From: Sporothrix humicola
Taxonomy: Eukaryota; Ascomycota; Sordariomycetes; Ophiostomatales; Ophiostomataceae
Direction of reading: 5' to 3'
Length of the DNA stretch: 64,000 nucleotides
Assembly: GCA_021396245.1 (NCBI GenBank)
Contig: WNYE01000046.1
Coordinates: 33,608-97,607, forward strand
Part shown: positions 34,979 through 45,181 of the stretch, in pieces
How the letters are laid out: every line of letters begins with the position of its first letter
Position numbering within the stretch: the stretch's first letter is position 1
Made by a program: the position numbers and the translations under genes
Notes under the pieces: model-generated
Told to the model about the DNA's origin: nothing
Database searches by the model: none
The model's input: only the letters and a program-made list of their open reading frames with translations

Positions 34979-35056
34979 AGCCGTAGTCACGATTTCCTTA
35001 ATGGCTGGCATCTTCGTTCTGATTGGCCTCAGCCACCCTGTTTAGCTACACTCCGC

Positions 35057-35114
35057 TGTGCTGGCCACTTTTGTGCTGGCCACTTTTGTGCTGGCCACTT
35101 TTGTGCTGGCCACA
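35057..35114 (+). repeat. Four tandem copies of a 15-bp unit
   Basis: GTGCTGGCCACTTTT repeated about four times in the left arm of the TIR element. It may be a subterminal transposase-binding array; that role is inference. Confidence 0.7.
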
Positions 35115-35423
35115 TTCTTACTGGCCGCGCCTTCTGCCAGCCTTGACCGCCTTGGGTCCCGATTTCAGGCCTCGTGGGGGTCGTAATCGTAACAAAAGGG
35201 CGGTAGACGAGGTGGTAGAAAAGGTATAGAAGAGGTAGAGAAGGCGCAGAAGGGGCGCAGGGGAGGCGCAGGGGAGGGTGCAGAGGAAAGGGGGTGGGCG
35301 AGGGCGATACAATTTTCGTCGCAACCGCGCGAGGCTGGACTTGGCAGCTATTTACGGAGTAAGTGGGCCAGTATTCTGTAATGCAATTGATTGAAAGATT
35401 TGAGACGGAGGGGGTCAAGGCGC

Positions 35424-35502
35424 TATGTACCTACAGTGTAAAGCAATACTCTTAAGATAATCTCTGAGAGCCAGTGAACTCCTGCGTGTGTGTGTTCTAC
35501 CT
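35424..35502 (+). repeat. Imperfect direct repeat, left of the HET gene
   Basis: Shares TATGTAC, AGATAATCTCT and TGTGTGTTCTACCT, in the same order, with 38705-38772. Confidence 0.55.
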
Positions 35503-36056
35503 GTCGTGTATGTGCAGTTTGCTTATCTTTTTTGATTGGTTTGTCCCTCTCTCTTTCCTCCTATGGCATTGAAGCGCCTAGCATCGGCGCCTATTCAAAT
35601 TGGCCTGTCGGAATCGTCGGTTTTCCTTTCTGCGAAATACGACTCTTTTCGGGCGTCAGGCAACCTGCTGTGCCACAATGCATCACAATCCTAGGCGACA
35701 GCTCGGCAAATAAGGCACCCTGGGTACGACTTGGAAGAAAAGGATATATACCTCCGTAGCGTATTTCATTTCAGCAAGCAACTCATCGGTTTTATCGAGA
35801 CAACCGCCAAATTCCTTAGCATGAACAGCCGAATCGCCAGCTACCGCACGGCGTGGCGTTGTACGACCACAAGTCAGCCATAGACCGCAGTATAGCCAAC
35901 TTGAATCATTCATCAAGTGTGGAGCCGCAATCGAATGTGGTGCAACGGGCAGCTGAGGAGTTGCCGAGATCTACAAAACAAACAGGTCTGTCGACCGGAC
36001 ATTTACTTAGTAATTACCAGCCTGCAGCCTGCTAACACCACTACAAGACCAACACT

Positions 36057-38150
36057 ATGTCAGCGCCGATACTGCAGCATTTGTCGGGCTGTCAAAAACC
36101 CGATCCTCGCGTTTCTCCGGACTTTAAGTTCTTAGAGTGCTTATCTTGCAGTGCGAAGCATTTTTATGACTCGGTCATTGCGACATCCGCACCCGTCCAA
36201 TCCTCTTCACAACCGTCGCCCCAAGACTCGGCCTCTAGCGTTTTCGACGGAGATGAAGCAACAAGACCGCCTACTTCGCCACTTCAAAACCTTCCCACCC
36301 AACCATTTCCCAATTCAACAGGGCTATGTGAAAAATATCGCATGTGGCATGGCACAATCTTTCCTACCGTGTATTTTCGCAAATGCAAGATAAACTGTGA
36401 GGGATGCAAAGTTCTCTTACAAGCATCGGAGCAGCTTGGCTTGCCACAGATGGAGGACTCACGTGCCGAAGTTTCGGCGACGTCCTTTAAGGAATATTCA
36501 TGCTTAAGCCTTACGTTCGGATACTCTCCAGGAACGTCCTGTGTCCTATACGGGATTGATGGTACGTGACGTTATCTTTCAATTCTAAATAGTGTGCTTT
36601 TCATACTGAAACCTATAGGAACTCCGAATCCGTGGAGCCTTAAGGGTGGCTTCCCCTCTGCGGAGTCAACGGGATCCCCCAGTGCCATCAATCTAGCTCG
36701 CCACTGGCTACGCCGGTGTACTGAGAAACACAAGAAATGCGGACCCGCTCGTGAACCAGTTTTACCGACAAGAGTACTCGACCTAGGTCGCAGTGGTTCT
36801 GACACGATTACGTTGTGCGAATCAAACGGTAGGAGAGGTCGTTATATGTGCCTGTCTTACTGCTGGGGAAGTCCTGACTTTGCTATGACAACCCGAGACA
36901 CCCTCGAATCCTTCAGACTCGGCATTAAACTAAAAGACCTGCAGCAAACCTTCCAAGACACTATCAGAATTGCTCGCGAACTAGATGTGCGATATTTGTG
37001 GATCGATGCGTTCTGCATCATTCAACAGGAGAAAGATAATGCGGACTGGAACCGTGAATGTCATCGCATGTCCGATATTTACCGCAATTCATACCTGACC
37101 GTGGCCGCTACCTGGGCTAAATCATCCCGAGTCGGCTGTTTCAGTGTTCAAGACGACGACGTTCGCATTGGGCCTGTTATGATGCGCAAGACAGTCCATC
37201 ACGACGAAAATACTTCGGAGGCCGACCTCAGCTTCCCTATTCATACACGAGCATGGACGTACCAGGAGCTTTTGTTGGCACCTAGAATACTTCATTACGG
37301 TCGTCACGAAATGCTCTGGGAATGCCTCGAAGATCACACTTGCGAGTGTGGAGGGGCATATCATCTACGCGATGAGATATCGAAGTCCGATTTCAGCAAT
37401 CAGATCTCCGAGTTCCGGTCAGACAACCAACGTACTCCGCAATCTCTGTGGCGGAAGATGGTTGTGCAGTACTCTCCGCTGCGACTCTCCCATTCTGGGG
37501 ACAAGTTGCCCGCACTTTCCGGGTTGGCGCAGGAGATGCAGCGCCAAAACAAGCAGGAGTACTTGGCAGGCCTGTGGCGAGATTCACTGTTGGCCGATAT
37601 GTCCTGGTATCGGTCGCATTTCTTTAATGAGAAGAATGAGAAGTTGTCCCAGATCCCGTGGCGGGCGCCGACTTGGTCTTGGGCTTCTGTCGATGGGCCC
37701 GTCAAGTACGCACCTGGACTATATGTCACCTACGGAGAAATCACGTCAGTCGAACAACATGCCAAGGTTCTCAGCGCCAAATGTTCTCCGAAAAACCCAT
37801 CACTCAACGCCGATTCTGATTCACACACAGGCGAAGTCAAAGACGGGTTTGTTGAATTGGACTGCTCTTTGGTTCCTGCTTGGTTTACAGACAACATAGC
37901 TGTAATTCGGGTTGGCTCTTTAATGCTCTTTTGGTATCCTGATCGGAGATACCAGATGAACGAACTTGAGGAGTTTTATGTTATCCCAATGGTGACAACG
38001 GATTGTACTTTCAATGGACTCGTTGTTACACGGAAAACCCAGCATTCTGAGGAGATGATCCGGATCGGACTAGTGAGTCTCTATGAGCCTCCGCACTTGT
38101 GGACTTTGGAAATTCATAGCCATAAGAAGCAGAGGGTCAAAATCATTTAG
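36057..38150 (+). CDS. HET-domain (heterokaryon incompatibility) protein, two exons
   Basis: Exons 36057-36561 and 36619-38150, with a 57-bp phase-1 intron (GTACGT...TATAG), give 678 residues. The N-terminal part has a Cys-containing segment (KCKINCEGCKVLL) typical of the region before HET domains. The HET domain (about residues 240-400) shows YMCLSYCWGSPDF, TFQDTIRIARELDVRYLWIDAFCIIQ and MSDIYRNSYLTVAAT, then TRAWTYQELLLAPRILHYG and the later PTWSWASVDGPV. HET domains trigger cell death when activated during non-self fusion in filamentous ascomycetes. All motifs are intact and there is no internal stop. Codon use is less C/G-biased at third positions than in the flanking NLR halves, consistent with a separate origin. 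A TATATA at 35745-35750 may be the promoter. Confidence 0.9.
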
Positions 38151-39393
38151 CCGACCTTCTGTAAAAATATTATCGAAAATGATAACTGTCAAAGAGACGA
38201 GAACAAGCAAAGCCAATAGTAACACAATAGACGGCGAATCATTATGACGCTATTCTTATAGGTAATTAAGAAGGGATACAAGGTTATTTTTAAGCTGTTT
38301 CTTATAATAGGCGAAGTCGATGTTGACGCAGAGGATGAAGATAGGATGCAGCTTTTTCCGCGGGCTTTTTGAAACAGAACTTAAGCTACTTTGCCTCTCT
38401 ATAGTGCATATTCTTCGGGTCTCGACTATCCTTTTACTCAATTGAAATGGTGAGACAAATCTCCCATCATGCTACAAAAACTATAGTTTTAAAGGGGGAA
38501 AGGTAAGACAAGGCTTCAAAACTTAGCCACACTTTGTTCGAAGAGTTGCTATACCTCCCTCCGGGCCCTTGTCCCGGCAGATAACTCCCCCGGCATTAAA
38601 TAATGCTGTGTGTGATGCCTAACTTTACTGCTTTTTTAACCAACACGTTGGGATTCCCCTCGTTCTGTTTCATAACCGCTTTCCCCGTCTTGTCTTAGCC
38701 GATATATGTACATAAAAATGCACTCCACGACTCGAGATAATCTCTACGTGCCAGAATATGTGTGTTCTACCTAACTTGCGTTGTCGATATTTAAAAACAC
38801 TTGTATTTTAAGTGGGGAAAGTTAGTAAATTATCATTACCTAGAAGACCGCCGTAAGAACGCTGAAGAAGTAAAAAAGTACACTCTGTTTTAAGTTGACG
38901 GGAAAACTGAACTATTATGCTCCGATTACTTTATTGCAAAAGGGGGAGGGTGCATTTCCCCTCAATTACTCCTCGATTAGGCAGCCAATTCCGTAAGAGC
39001 AAAAAAAGTCCCATCCCTAAATACCCCTTATTTAGAAAGGTAGTACGACGTACTTACGGTGCGAGTAACGGTTAAAGCGGGGCAAATTCACTCACTGCCG
39101 TATATAAACGTCAATGGTAGCATAAGCAGTAAGAACCACAGAGACTATATTACCTTATAAAGACTTTACAACACTTCCTAGGACTTGTTTGCGGCCTCCT
39201 CCTCTAAAGAGCGTTTCCACGTTTTGGGTCCCTCGTTAATAGATGAGGCCGTATGCTTAGAGATATATACTTATAACCGTGCACTTACTTGCTGTGGCGC
39301 AGACGGTGCACAGGCATGCTTAGCGCCTGTGCCAGGCTGTGCAGCGCCGGTGCTTGGCCCCCAACGTCGGCTCGTGATTCGCAGGGGAGAAAA
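38151..39393. other. Right arm of the TIR element, no clear gene
   Basis: Moderately A+T-rich. It contains the right direct repeat (38705-38772) and an unrecognised open frame at 39185-39415 that opens at TTG and runs into the terminal repeat. I see no transposase motif. Confidence 0.5.
38705..38772 (+). repeat. Imperfect direct repeat, right of the HET gene
   Basis: Partner of 35424-35502, with shared blocks in the same order and orientation, bracketing the HET gene. Confidence 0.55.
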
Positions 39394-39414
39394 TAAGGTT
39401 TTTCGGCGGGTATA
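39394..39414 (-). repeat. Right terminal inverted repeat
   Basis: Reverse complement begins TATACCCGCCGAAAAACCTT, pairing with the left repeat. Confidence 0.75.
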
Positions 39415-41331
39415 ACAGCCTCTTTGCACGTAGCCATCTGCAAAACAACACGCGGTGGAAGGAAATGGGGGGTCGACGACGACCAGATCGAGGAGCTCGC
39501 CCGCCGCATCACGGATAACGCCCAGGGCATCTTCTTGTGGGTTTTTCTCGTGACAAAGTCTCTGCGCGAGGGCGTCATCGATGGCGACACCTTTGACCAC
39601 TTACAGCGGCGCCTCGAGGTCATCCCCACCGAGCTCGAGCCCTACTTCAAACACATGCTGGACCACGTCGACGCCATCCACCACAGCTACATGGCGCAGA
39701 CACTGCAGATAGCCTTGAATGCCGTGAGGCCCCTGGATCTTTCTGTTTACTATGCATCTGAGCACGGGATAAAGGACACCGACTACGCAATGGAACGGAC
39801 CCCTGACTTTGACGTTTGGCGGGTCAACCTGCATCCCGAATTCTACCTAAAGTGCAGGCGGCGGATCAATGCGCGCTGCGGCGGTCTTCTCTGCTTCGAA
39901 AAGCACGGCGTCGAATTCATCCACCGAACCGTTCACGACTTTCTGCAGGACGGCACAATGCAGGACTACTTGGCAAGCAAGGTCCTGCCGGGCTTCCAGC
40001 CAAATCTCGCCACGCTCAGGGCCCACGTGTTTCTTTTTCGATGCGTGGTGCAGACAGTCGCCACTGCAAAAGGCGGCGCGAGTGCCGAATACATGAAGGA
40101 GCTGTGGAAAGGCTGTCTCAAGTATGCCAGCCGGGCGATGCAGGAAGACGAAAATGCAACGACGTGTCTGCTGGATGCGGTTGCAGACGTGCCGGCCAAG
40201 GAAGGACCTGCCGGAAACGACTCTTTGTTACAGGAGGCCATTGGCCACATCCTCGAATCATCTGTGGCTCTCACGTTGACCGCAGAAAGCCACACAACTC
40301 GCAGGTCCAGGTCAAAGACACTATTGGCGAAGCGCAGTATAATGGGGATAAGCAACGCAGCCTCCCCTGGTCTTCGCCACACTTATCTATGCGCCGACCT
40401 CGACAAATATGTACTGGCCAAGCTGCAAAGCAACCTGCACTATTTTGATACCAGCAATCTGTCCCCCCTTGCCACCGTCTTGCACAGCCATGATGAGTGG
40501 ACCCAAACACGGGCCGATATTGTGCTCCTGTTGCTGGAGAGCGGTTGCGACCCAAACGAGGAAGTAAAGAAATACCAAGAAATCAAACATCTATGGGATA
40601 CAGGATGGGCACAAAGAAACTATTTACGTAATACAGAGCTGTTTAGCAGTGCATCTCTATGGGACACACGGTTATATACCAGTACGTCTCCGTGGAAGGC
40701 ACTGCTGCATAATTCGTATCTCGCCACTACGCCAATCGGATGCTCCCTTTTGGTCGCGTTTCTGGGGCACGGAGCCAGTCGGGCACGGATCATGACGCTC
40801 GACCAATCGAAAATCTGTGCGGTTGTGTACTTTCTTCATTCGAACATCAGGGGACACCGGCGCACACAACTCACGATTCAACAAGTCATTAACGCTGTCG
40901 ACGTCTTTTTAGAAGCGTCCCCGGAAGACATCAAGGCACAGCTGCAAGACATCCTGCACAATTTCCGGCTGTTGGTTGAACTTCGAAAGCTTGCCAAGCC
41001 GGGCGAAGAGCTGGCAACAACCAAGTTTGTCGACAAGCTGATTCTTAGGGCCGTCCAGCTATGCTTTCCTGCGGATGATTTGTCTCGGGTCGTCGCCAAA
41101 AAGGCCTTTCGGAAATGTGTTTCTCCCCGTGTTCTCAAAACACTCAAGAACTATGTCGAGTCAAACGCAGTGTCGGTGCCTGCCTCTCTGTCGTCTTTGG
41201 GTCCAGATTCGAAGCGGCAACATTTTGACGCTGAATGCGAAGAATCAGGGACGTGTGCAAAGAGGCCCAAGACGGAATCAAATTCTCAATGCCATGGAAG
41301 GGATCCATCGGACCCCATAGTTATAGATTAA
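39415..41331 (+). pseudogene. 3' half of the split NLR gene
   Basis: Open frame of 638 codons continuing the NLR after the inserted element, with no start of its own. QGIFLWVFLVTKSLREG and LQRRLEVIPTELEPYFKHML are the segments that follow NACHT in fungal NLRs. CRRRINARCGGLL and VEFIHRTVHDFLQD belong to the DUF7791-type module. The C-terminal part is helical, with one ankyrin-like segment (LLLESGCDPNEE), no long repeat array, and a basic tail KRPKTE. The frame is free of stops, so the insertion is probably young. Near the junction an alternative frame (SLFARSHLQNNTRWKEMG) looks more NLR-like than the in-frame reading. It would imply a one-base gain in the six-G run near 39460, so small indels or assembly error are possible there. 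Confidence 0.82.
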
Positions 41332-42059
41332 ATGAGGCCTTGTTTCCGATGGTAACAGTTAAAAGTAAATCAAATATGCGTACCCCTTCCCTACGTCATC
41401 ATCCTAGTTTGAGTCTGTGTATATTAAGTAAACGTAACCTTTCACCCTCGTCCACCACTTGCAAGCAAACAGGACAAAATAAGAGCATCTCCAAGTGTTA
41501 CAAAGAGCACTTCTCCTTAGGTAAGGCGTGCAGTCCTTGTCAGGTGATGAGGCTAAGGCGTTTGTTTTTATAAAAGATAATAAACTGCAACGGCTGGACC
41601 TATTCAACTCGTGTAAGGGGTACTGGTTCGTATGCAATGCAATGAGGGCACAGAAATAATAGATGAAGGGTGCCTTTATTTCAGACAGGCGGAATCGACC
41701 AAGTCTTTTATCTAGGCACTGAGGAGAAGCCTTAGTCCTATATATCCAGTTGTGTCTGTTCTTGTTTGATCACTTTGGATTACTGTGGTTCATTCTGGCA
41801 CTTAACGAATTCTAATGTTAGACAAAATGTAAAAGGAAAATGTAAACGAGAGAAAGTCGGAGCGGCCCTTGGGGGTAAACAGGTCCTTATTTATAGTCAA
41901 GAGCATAAAATGTATAAGGACACTTCTGCTCCTCAAAACAGGCGCGTTTTGGGATCCCTTTGTTGCACTGTGGCTGTGAACGGAGGTGGCGCCAACACCA
42001 CAGGCAGCGCGGTTGGTACGGCCAGCACGGCCAGCATAACCCTACGTTGTGCGCTTAAC
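41332..42059. other. Intergenic DNA without a supported gene
   Basis: 3' flank of the split NLR gene followed by non-coding DNA. Nothing is recognised until the nuclease pseudogene. Confidence 0.5.
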
Positions 42060-42460
42060 TACAGACAAGTTGATAAGCGGGCGGGCACAGGTCTCCCTGC
42101 AGACTCGAGCTGCTGCCTTTGGACTCCCATTGGACATCGACGGTAAAAATTACGTGGTTGTCTTCGACCGTCTGCCACGTGGCCACGAGCGGCTTGCGGC
42201 TGCTCGACTAACAGGCGTTGGTGGGGTCGATACGGCCGGGGTTGTACATGAGGACGGGTATGCCACCGTTAGAAGAGTCGGCCACGACGGCGTTGGCGTT
42301 AAGGGCACCGCCGGCCTTGCTCGTCGTGCTCTGTTGTAGCTGGACGACGGCCGGGTTGTATAAGTACGTTTGGCGGATATTGCCGCCCGTTTCGCCGCCG
42401 TTAACGTTGTTGACCGGATTGATTTATGTGTAGTTGTACTGGATGCCGCCTGTTCTCGCT
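42060..42460 (-). pseudogene. Endonuclease/exonuclease/phosphatase-family nuclease fragment
   Basis: One minus-strand frame carries family motifs of extracellular DNase-like proteins: INPVNNVNGGE, GGNIRQTYLYNPAVVQL, MYNPGRIDPTNA, SRKPLVATW, FTVDVQWESKGSSSSLQGD. It is broken by TAA at 42424-42426 and TAG at 42208-42210 and lacks both ends of the protein. Both stops can arise by CpA-to-TpA change, the RIP pattern. The real protein would be several times longer, so this is a relic. Confidence 0.75.
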
Positions 42461-42635
42461 GTAATTATCTTGGCATCAGGGGGGAGGGAAAAGAAGAAAG
42501 ACGAAGTCCACAAAATCGAGACAGAAAACAGTCGGCGACACTCGTATACCAAATTCGAACAATCCACATGCGCGAACGCGAGATTAAAAGTCCCACGATA
42601 GGCTCCAGTCTGTATCAATCGCCTAGAAGTGTCAA

Positions 42636-42706
42636 GCGTCGGTGGTTTAGTGGTAAAATCTGTCGTTGCCATCGACAGGCCCCGGGTTCGATTCCCGGCC
42701 GACGCA
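42636..42706 (+). tRNA. tRNA-Gly (anticodon GCC)
   Basis: 71-nt cloverleaf. The acceptor stem GCGTCGG/CCGACGC is fully paired with discriminator A706. The D-arm is GTTT-loop-AAAT. The anticodon stem TGTCG/CGACA has loop TTGCCAT with GCC at 42668-42670. The T-arm is CCGGG-TTCGATT-CCCGG. No intron. Confidence 0.97.
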
Positions 42707-42710
42707 GTTC

Positions 42711-42716
42711 TTTTTT
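42711..42716 (+). terminator. RNA polymerase III terminator of the tRNA gene
   Basis: Run of six T beginning five bases after the tRNA end. Confidence 0.8.
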
Positions 42717-42842
42717 GCCCTTTTTTGCCCGTCAAAGTTTTATGGTTTACGTGCTCTCTTTTCTTCACTTTTTTTTTTCTTTTAATGTTTTTTTTTTTTT
42801 CGCGTAAAATAAAAGGAGAATCTGGAGTTGAAGAAAATTTCG

Positions 42843-44225
42843 CTAAATGTTGGGCAATGAGACCTCACCTTCGGGGTCAGCGTCAACAGTCTCCTCACCC
42901 GCCGTGGCCTCCTCGTTCTCTACGTTCTCCATGTTCTCCTCTTCCTCATCATACTCATCATCAGGAAAGATGGTCACCGTAACTTTCTTACTGCGCAGCT
43001 TCTCCACCGCCGCGTCGGTGAGAATGCTGCCGAGCGAGATGGAGGCGTAGCCGTGTTCGTCAAACACAAAGTGGGCGAGCCGGGCCAGCTTTCGATCCAC
43101 GACAGCGTCGGCCAGGCTGACCATATTGTCCACGAAGCGCCCAATGCCCGAAATGCGCAGTGTTTTTAGTTGGGGCGGCAGGATGTCCGCCATCTGGGGG
43201 TCGCCGGTGATCAGCCCGGGAAAGGCGGCTGCGTCGAGCCACAGGGTGTCGAGGCCGACAAGGGCGGAACAGTCGGCCATGGGCCGCGCCAACAGTGTTG
43301 AGGAGTGGTGGCCGTCCATCGTGTAGGACAGAAACCGCAGTGTTTGGGCACAAGGCGACCGTGACAAGGTCTGGGCAGTATCGCGGAGGGGTAGAGCCTC
43401 CAGCTGGCGGATGTACGGATTCGCGGCGAGCAAGTCATATCCCTCATCGTCGCTGAGGGGCCGCAGACAGATCGACACGGTGTCCAAGGCCGGGCTGACG
43501 GCGCCGAGGAGCGTGCGGAACGCGGCAGCGTCCATTGTGGTGTGCCACAAGTGCAAGGCTGTGACGCGTCGGAAGGGCTCAAGGGCCTGGAGCAAGTGCG
43601 GCGACTGGGGCGGCTGCAGCGGGCGGAACGGCAGTGCACGCTGGTGCTGATGCCCTGGGAGCCATTGTACGTGCGAACAGCGGTGCACATGCAGCGCTGA
43701 CTGCCAGCCGGCGGAGGTTTCGGCGGCGCGACTCTGGACCAATTGCACCAGGCTGTCGTCCTCGTTGTAAAGGCAGGTCCGCACTTTCTGTAGGTTTGGT
43801 GCTGCCCCCAATAAGCGCTCAACGAGAGTGTTGTCGGCCGCAAACGAGCAGTTGACGCTCGTCGTCTCTGCCGCTAGGTCGGGTTGTTGTTCTAGGGCCG
43901 CAACGAGAGACTCGAGACGCTGCGAGTTGGCAGCTGTTGGGCAGACGAACAGCATCGGCTGCACGACGGTGTACAGGCGGCGGCATGTGCTGCTAAGCGC
44001 GGCCAGCGCCTGCTGCGCCGCCTCGATTTCCGTGCAAAAGTTAGCGCCATATTTGGCCTCGCGCTGCGTGTAGGGCGTTGGCTCTACCTTGGTGATTAGC
44101 GCTTCCTCGTCGAAACTGTAGGCGTCGACCTGCGATGCTTCCTGTGCTTCCAGCGTCTCACGCAGGTAGCTGCAGATCTGGTAGATCAGCTCGACCGGAA
44201 GCTTGTCCAGAGAATTCGTTGACAT
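42843..44225 (-). CDS. F-box-like protein with LRR-type body
   Basis: Single-exon gene for 460 residues. It begins MSTNSLDKLPVELIYQICSYL, a good F-box start, with a spacer of about 50 residues before ALAALSSTCRRLYTVVQPML, the second half of the F-box/early repeat region. The middle has leucine-rich segments (VTALHLWHTTMDAAAF, LRFLSYTMDGHHSS, LKTLRISGIGRFVDNM). The end is strongly acidic (DDEYDEEEENMENVENEE). F-box proteins of this layout usually act as substrate receptors of SCF ubiquitin ligases; no substrate can be named. It lies between the tRNA-Gly and a divergent small gene. Confidence 0.8.
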   Translation of the reverse strand: MSTNSLDKLPVELIYQICSYLRETLEAQEASQVDAYSFDEEALITKVEPTPYTQREAKYGANFCTEIEAAQQALAALSSTCRRLYTVVQPMLFVCPTAANSQRLESLVAALEQQPDLAAETTSVNCSFAADNTLVERLLGAAPNLQKVRTCLYNEDDSLVQLVQSRAAETSAGWQSALHVHRCSHVQWLPGHQHQRALPFRPLQPPQSPHLLQALEPFRRVTALHLWHTTMDAAAFRTLLGAVSPALDTVSICLRPLSDDEGYDLLAANPYIRQLEALPLRDTAQTLSRSPCAQTLRFLSYTMDGHHSSTLLARPMADCSALVGLDTLWLDAAAFPGLITGDPQMADILPPQLKTLRISGIGRFVDNMVSLADAVVDRKLARLAHFVFDEHGYASISLGSILTDAAVEKLRSKKVTVTIFPDDEYDEEEENMENVENEEATAGEETVDADPEGEVSLPNI

Positions 44226-44548
44226 TGTGAGAAGCTTTCCATTCTGATGTTGTGATGTCGTGTTGTGCTGGTGTCAACAGCAAAGTATTTTGGCTGATGC
44301 CCCTCCTTTTAGCACCTATGTGCCGTTTTTAGGTTCAAGTACGTACCGTATTATCGTGTAATTAGGTATTACGGCCGATACTTCAACTAAGATCACAGTG
44401 CTAAGTCATCCAGCCACGAGCACCATATGTAGATAGTTCTAACACCGTCTCTTTCTTTTCTTTTTTTTTTTTTCTTTGCTCTTTTTTTCATTCTTCCAAC
44501 TCTTCCTCACGAATAAATCCATCAGCTATCCATCGACCATCAATCAAC
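44226..44548. other. Divergent promoter region between two genes
   Basis: 323 bp between the F-box gene (minus) and the small plus-strand gene. It has a pyrimidine-rich stretch (about 44450-44490) just before the plus-strand start, typical of fungal core promoters. Confidence 0.5.
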
Positions 44549-44878
44549 ATGTCTTTTCGGGGCTCTCCTTCCCTCCCCGTCGCCCTCGACATTCACAACA
44601 TCGACCAGACCCGCGTGATCAAACTGCACAATCTCCGCTGCAACCTGGAAAAGAAAACGAAGCTTCGGCAAGATGGCACAAACAAATACGATGTGTCCCA
44701 CCACATCCGGAACATCAAATTCCTGATCCGGTACTACGAGGCCGGCGGTATACCGCCGCGGCCCGGAACAACGCGGTGGGTCAAGGACGGCAGGTTTGTG
44801 GATACGTGGGGTCGCAGGTTCCCGGAGCCGTTTTTCCTGGACAAGCACACGCCCGACCACGGCATCTTCCGGATATAA
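44549..44878 (+). CDS. Small protein of unknown function (109 aa)
   Basis: Single-exon gene with strongly C/G-biased third positions throughout, so it is probably real. The protein starts MSFRGSPSLPVALDIHN and has a basic middle (LEKKTKLRQDGTNKYDVSHH) and an aromatic/Pro-rich end with WVKDGRFVDTWGRRFPEPFF. There is no signal peptide, membrane segment or recognised domain. It sits among F-box and NLR genes. Confidence 0.7.
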   Translation: MSFRGSPSLPVALDIHNIDQTRVIKLHNLRCNLEKKTKLRQDGTNKYDVSHHIRNIKFLIRYYEAGGIPPRPGTTRWVKDGRFVDTWGRRFPEPFFLDKHTPDHGIFRI

Positions 44879-45181
44879 GAAAATAAAACATCACTGGAAG
44901 GCTGGAGGGCTAAAGGAAAGGTCTAGAAAATATTAGTTTTGGCGACAAAAGCAGGCCAACACGCAGTTTGCAGTTCAAAGAGTTGGCCGGCAGTGTGCTA
45001 TTTTTGGCACTTAGACGCCGGCACTGCACCCACATCGCCCAATTGCTGCCATTGGTCCAGCGCGTACGACCAACATCCAACTTGTTGACTCTTTCAACAT
45101 CAACAACTTCACTCTCTTTTTTAACAGCAAATATACCCAACAATAATTTACACAATTTAATCTATCACCAATAATACCAAA

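Larger units (their letters stand above)
34757..39412. mobile_element. TIR DNA element carrying a HET-domain gene
   Basis: 4,656-bp insertion in the NLR gene. The left end TACCACCCGAAAAACC matches the reverse complement of the right end, GGTTTTTCGGCGGGTA, with two mismatches, and similarity continues a few bases inward. Both ends are flanked by TA (34755-34756 and 39413-39414), as with Tc1/mariner-type transposons; because the flanks read TATA, a 4-bp duplication is also possible. Removing the element plus one TA leaves the NLR frame open across the junction. No transposase is recognised. The only clear gene inside is the HET-domain gene, so the element looks non-autonomous with cargo, or a nested composite. 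Base composition and codon use differ from the NLR halves. Confidence 0.75.

Noticed and set aside
39185..39415. Open frame at the right end of the TIR element, considered as a transposase C-terminus
   Set aside because: There is no DDE, hAT dimerisation or helix-turn-helix motif; it opens at TTG and runs into the terminal repeat.
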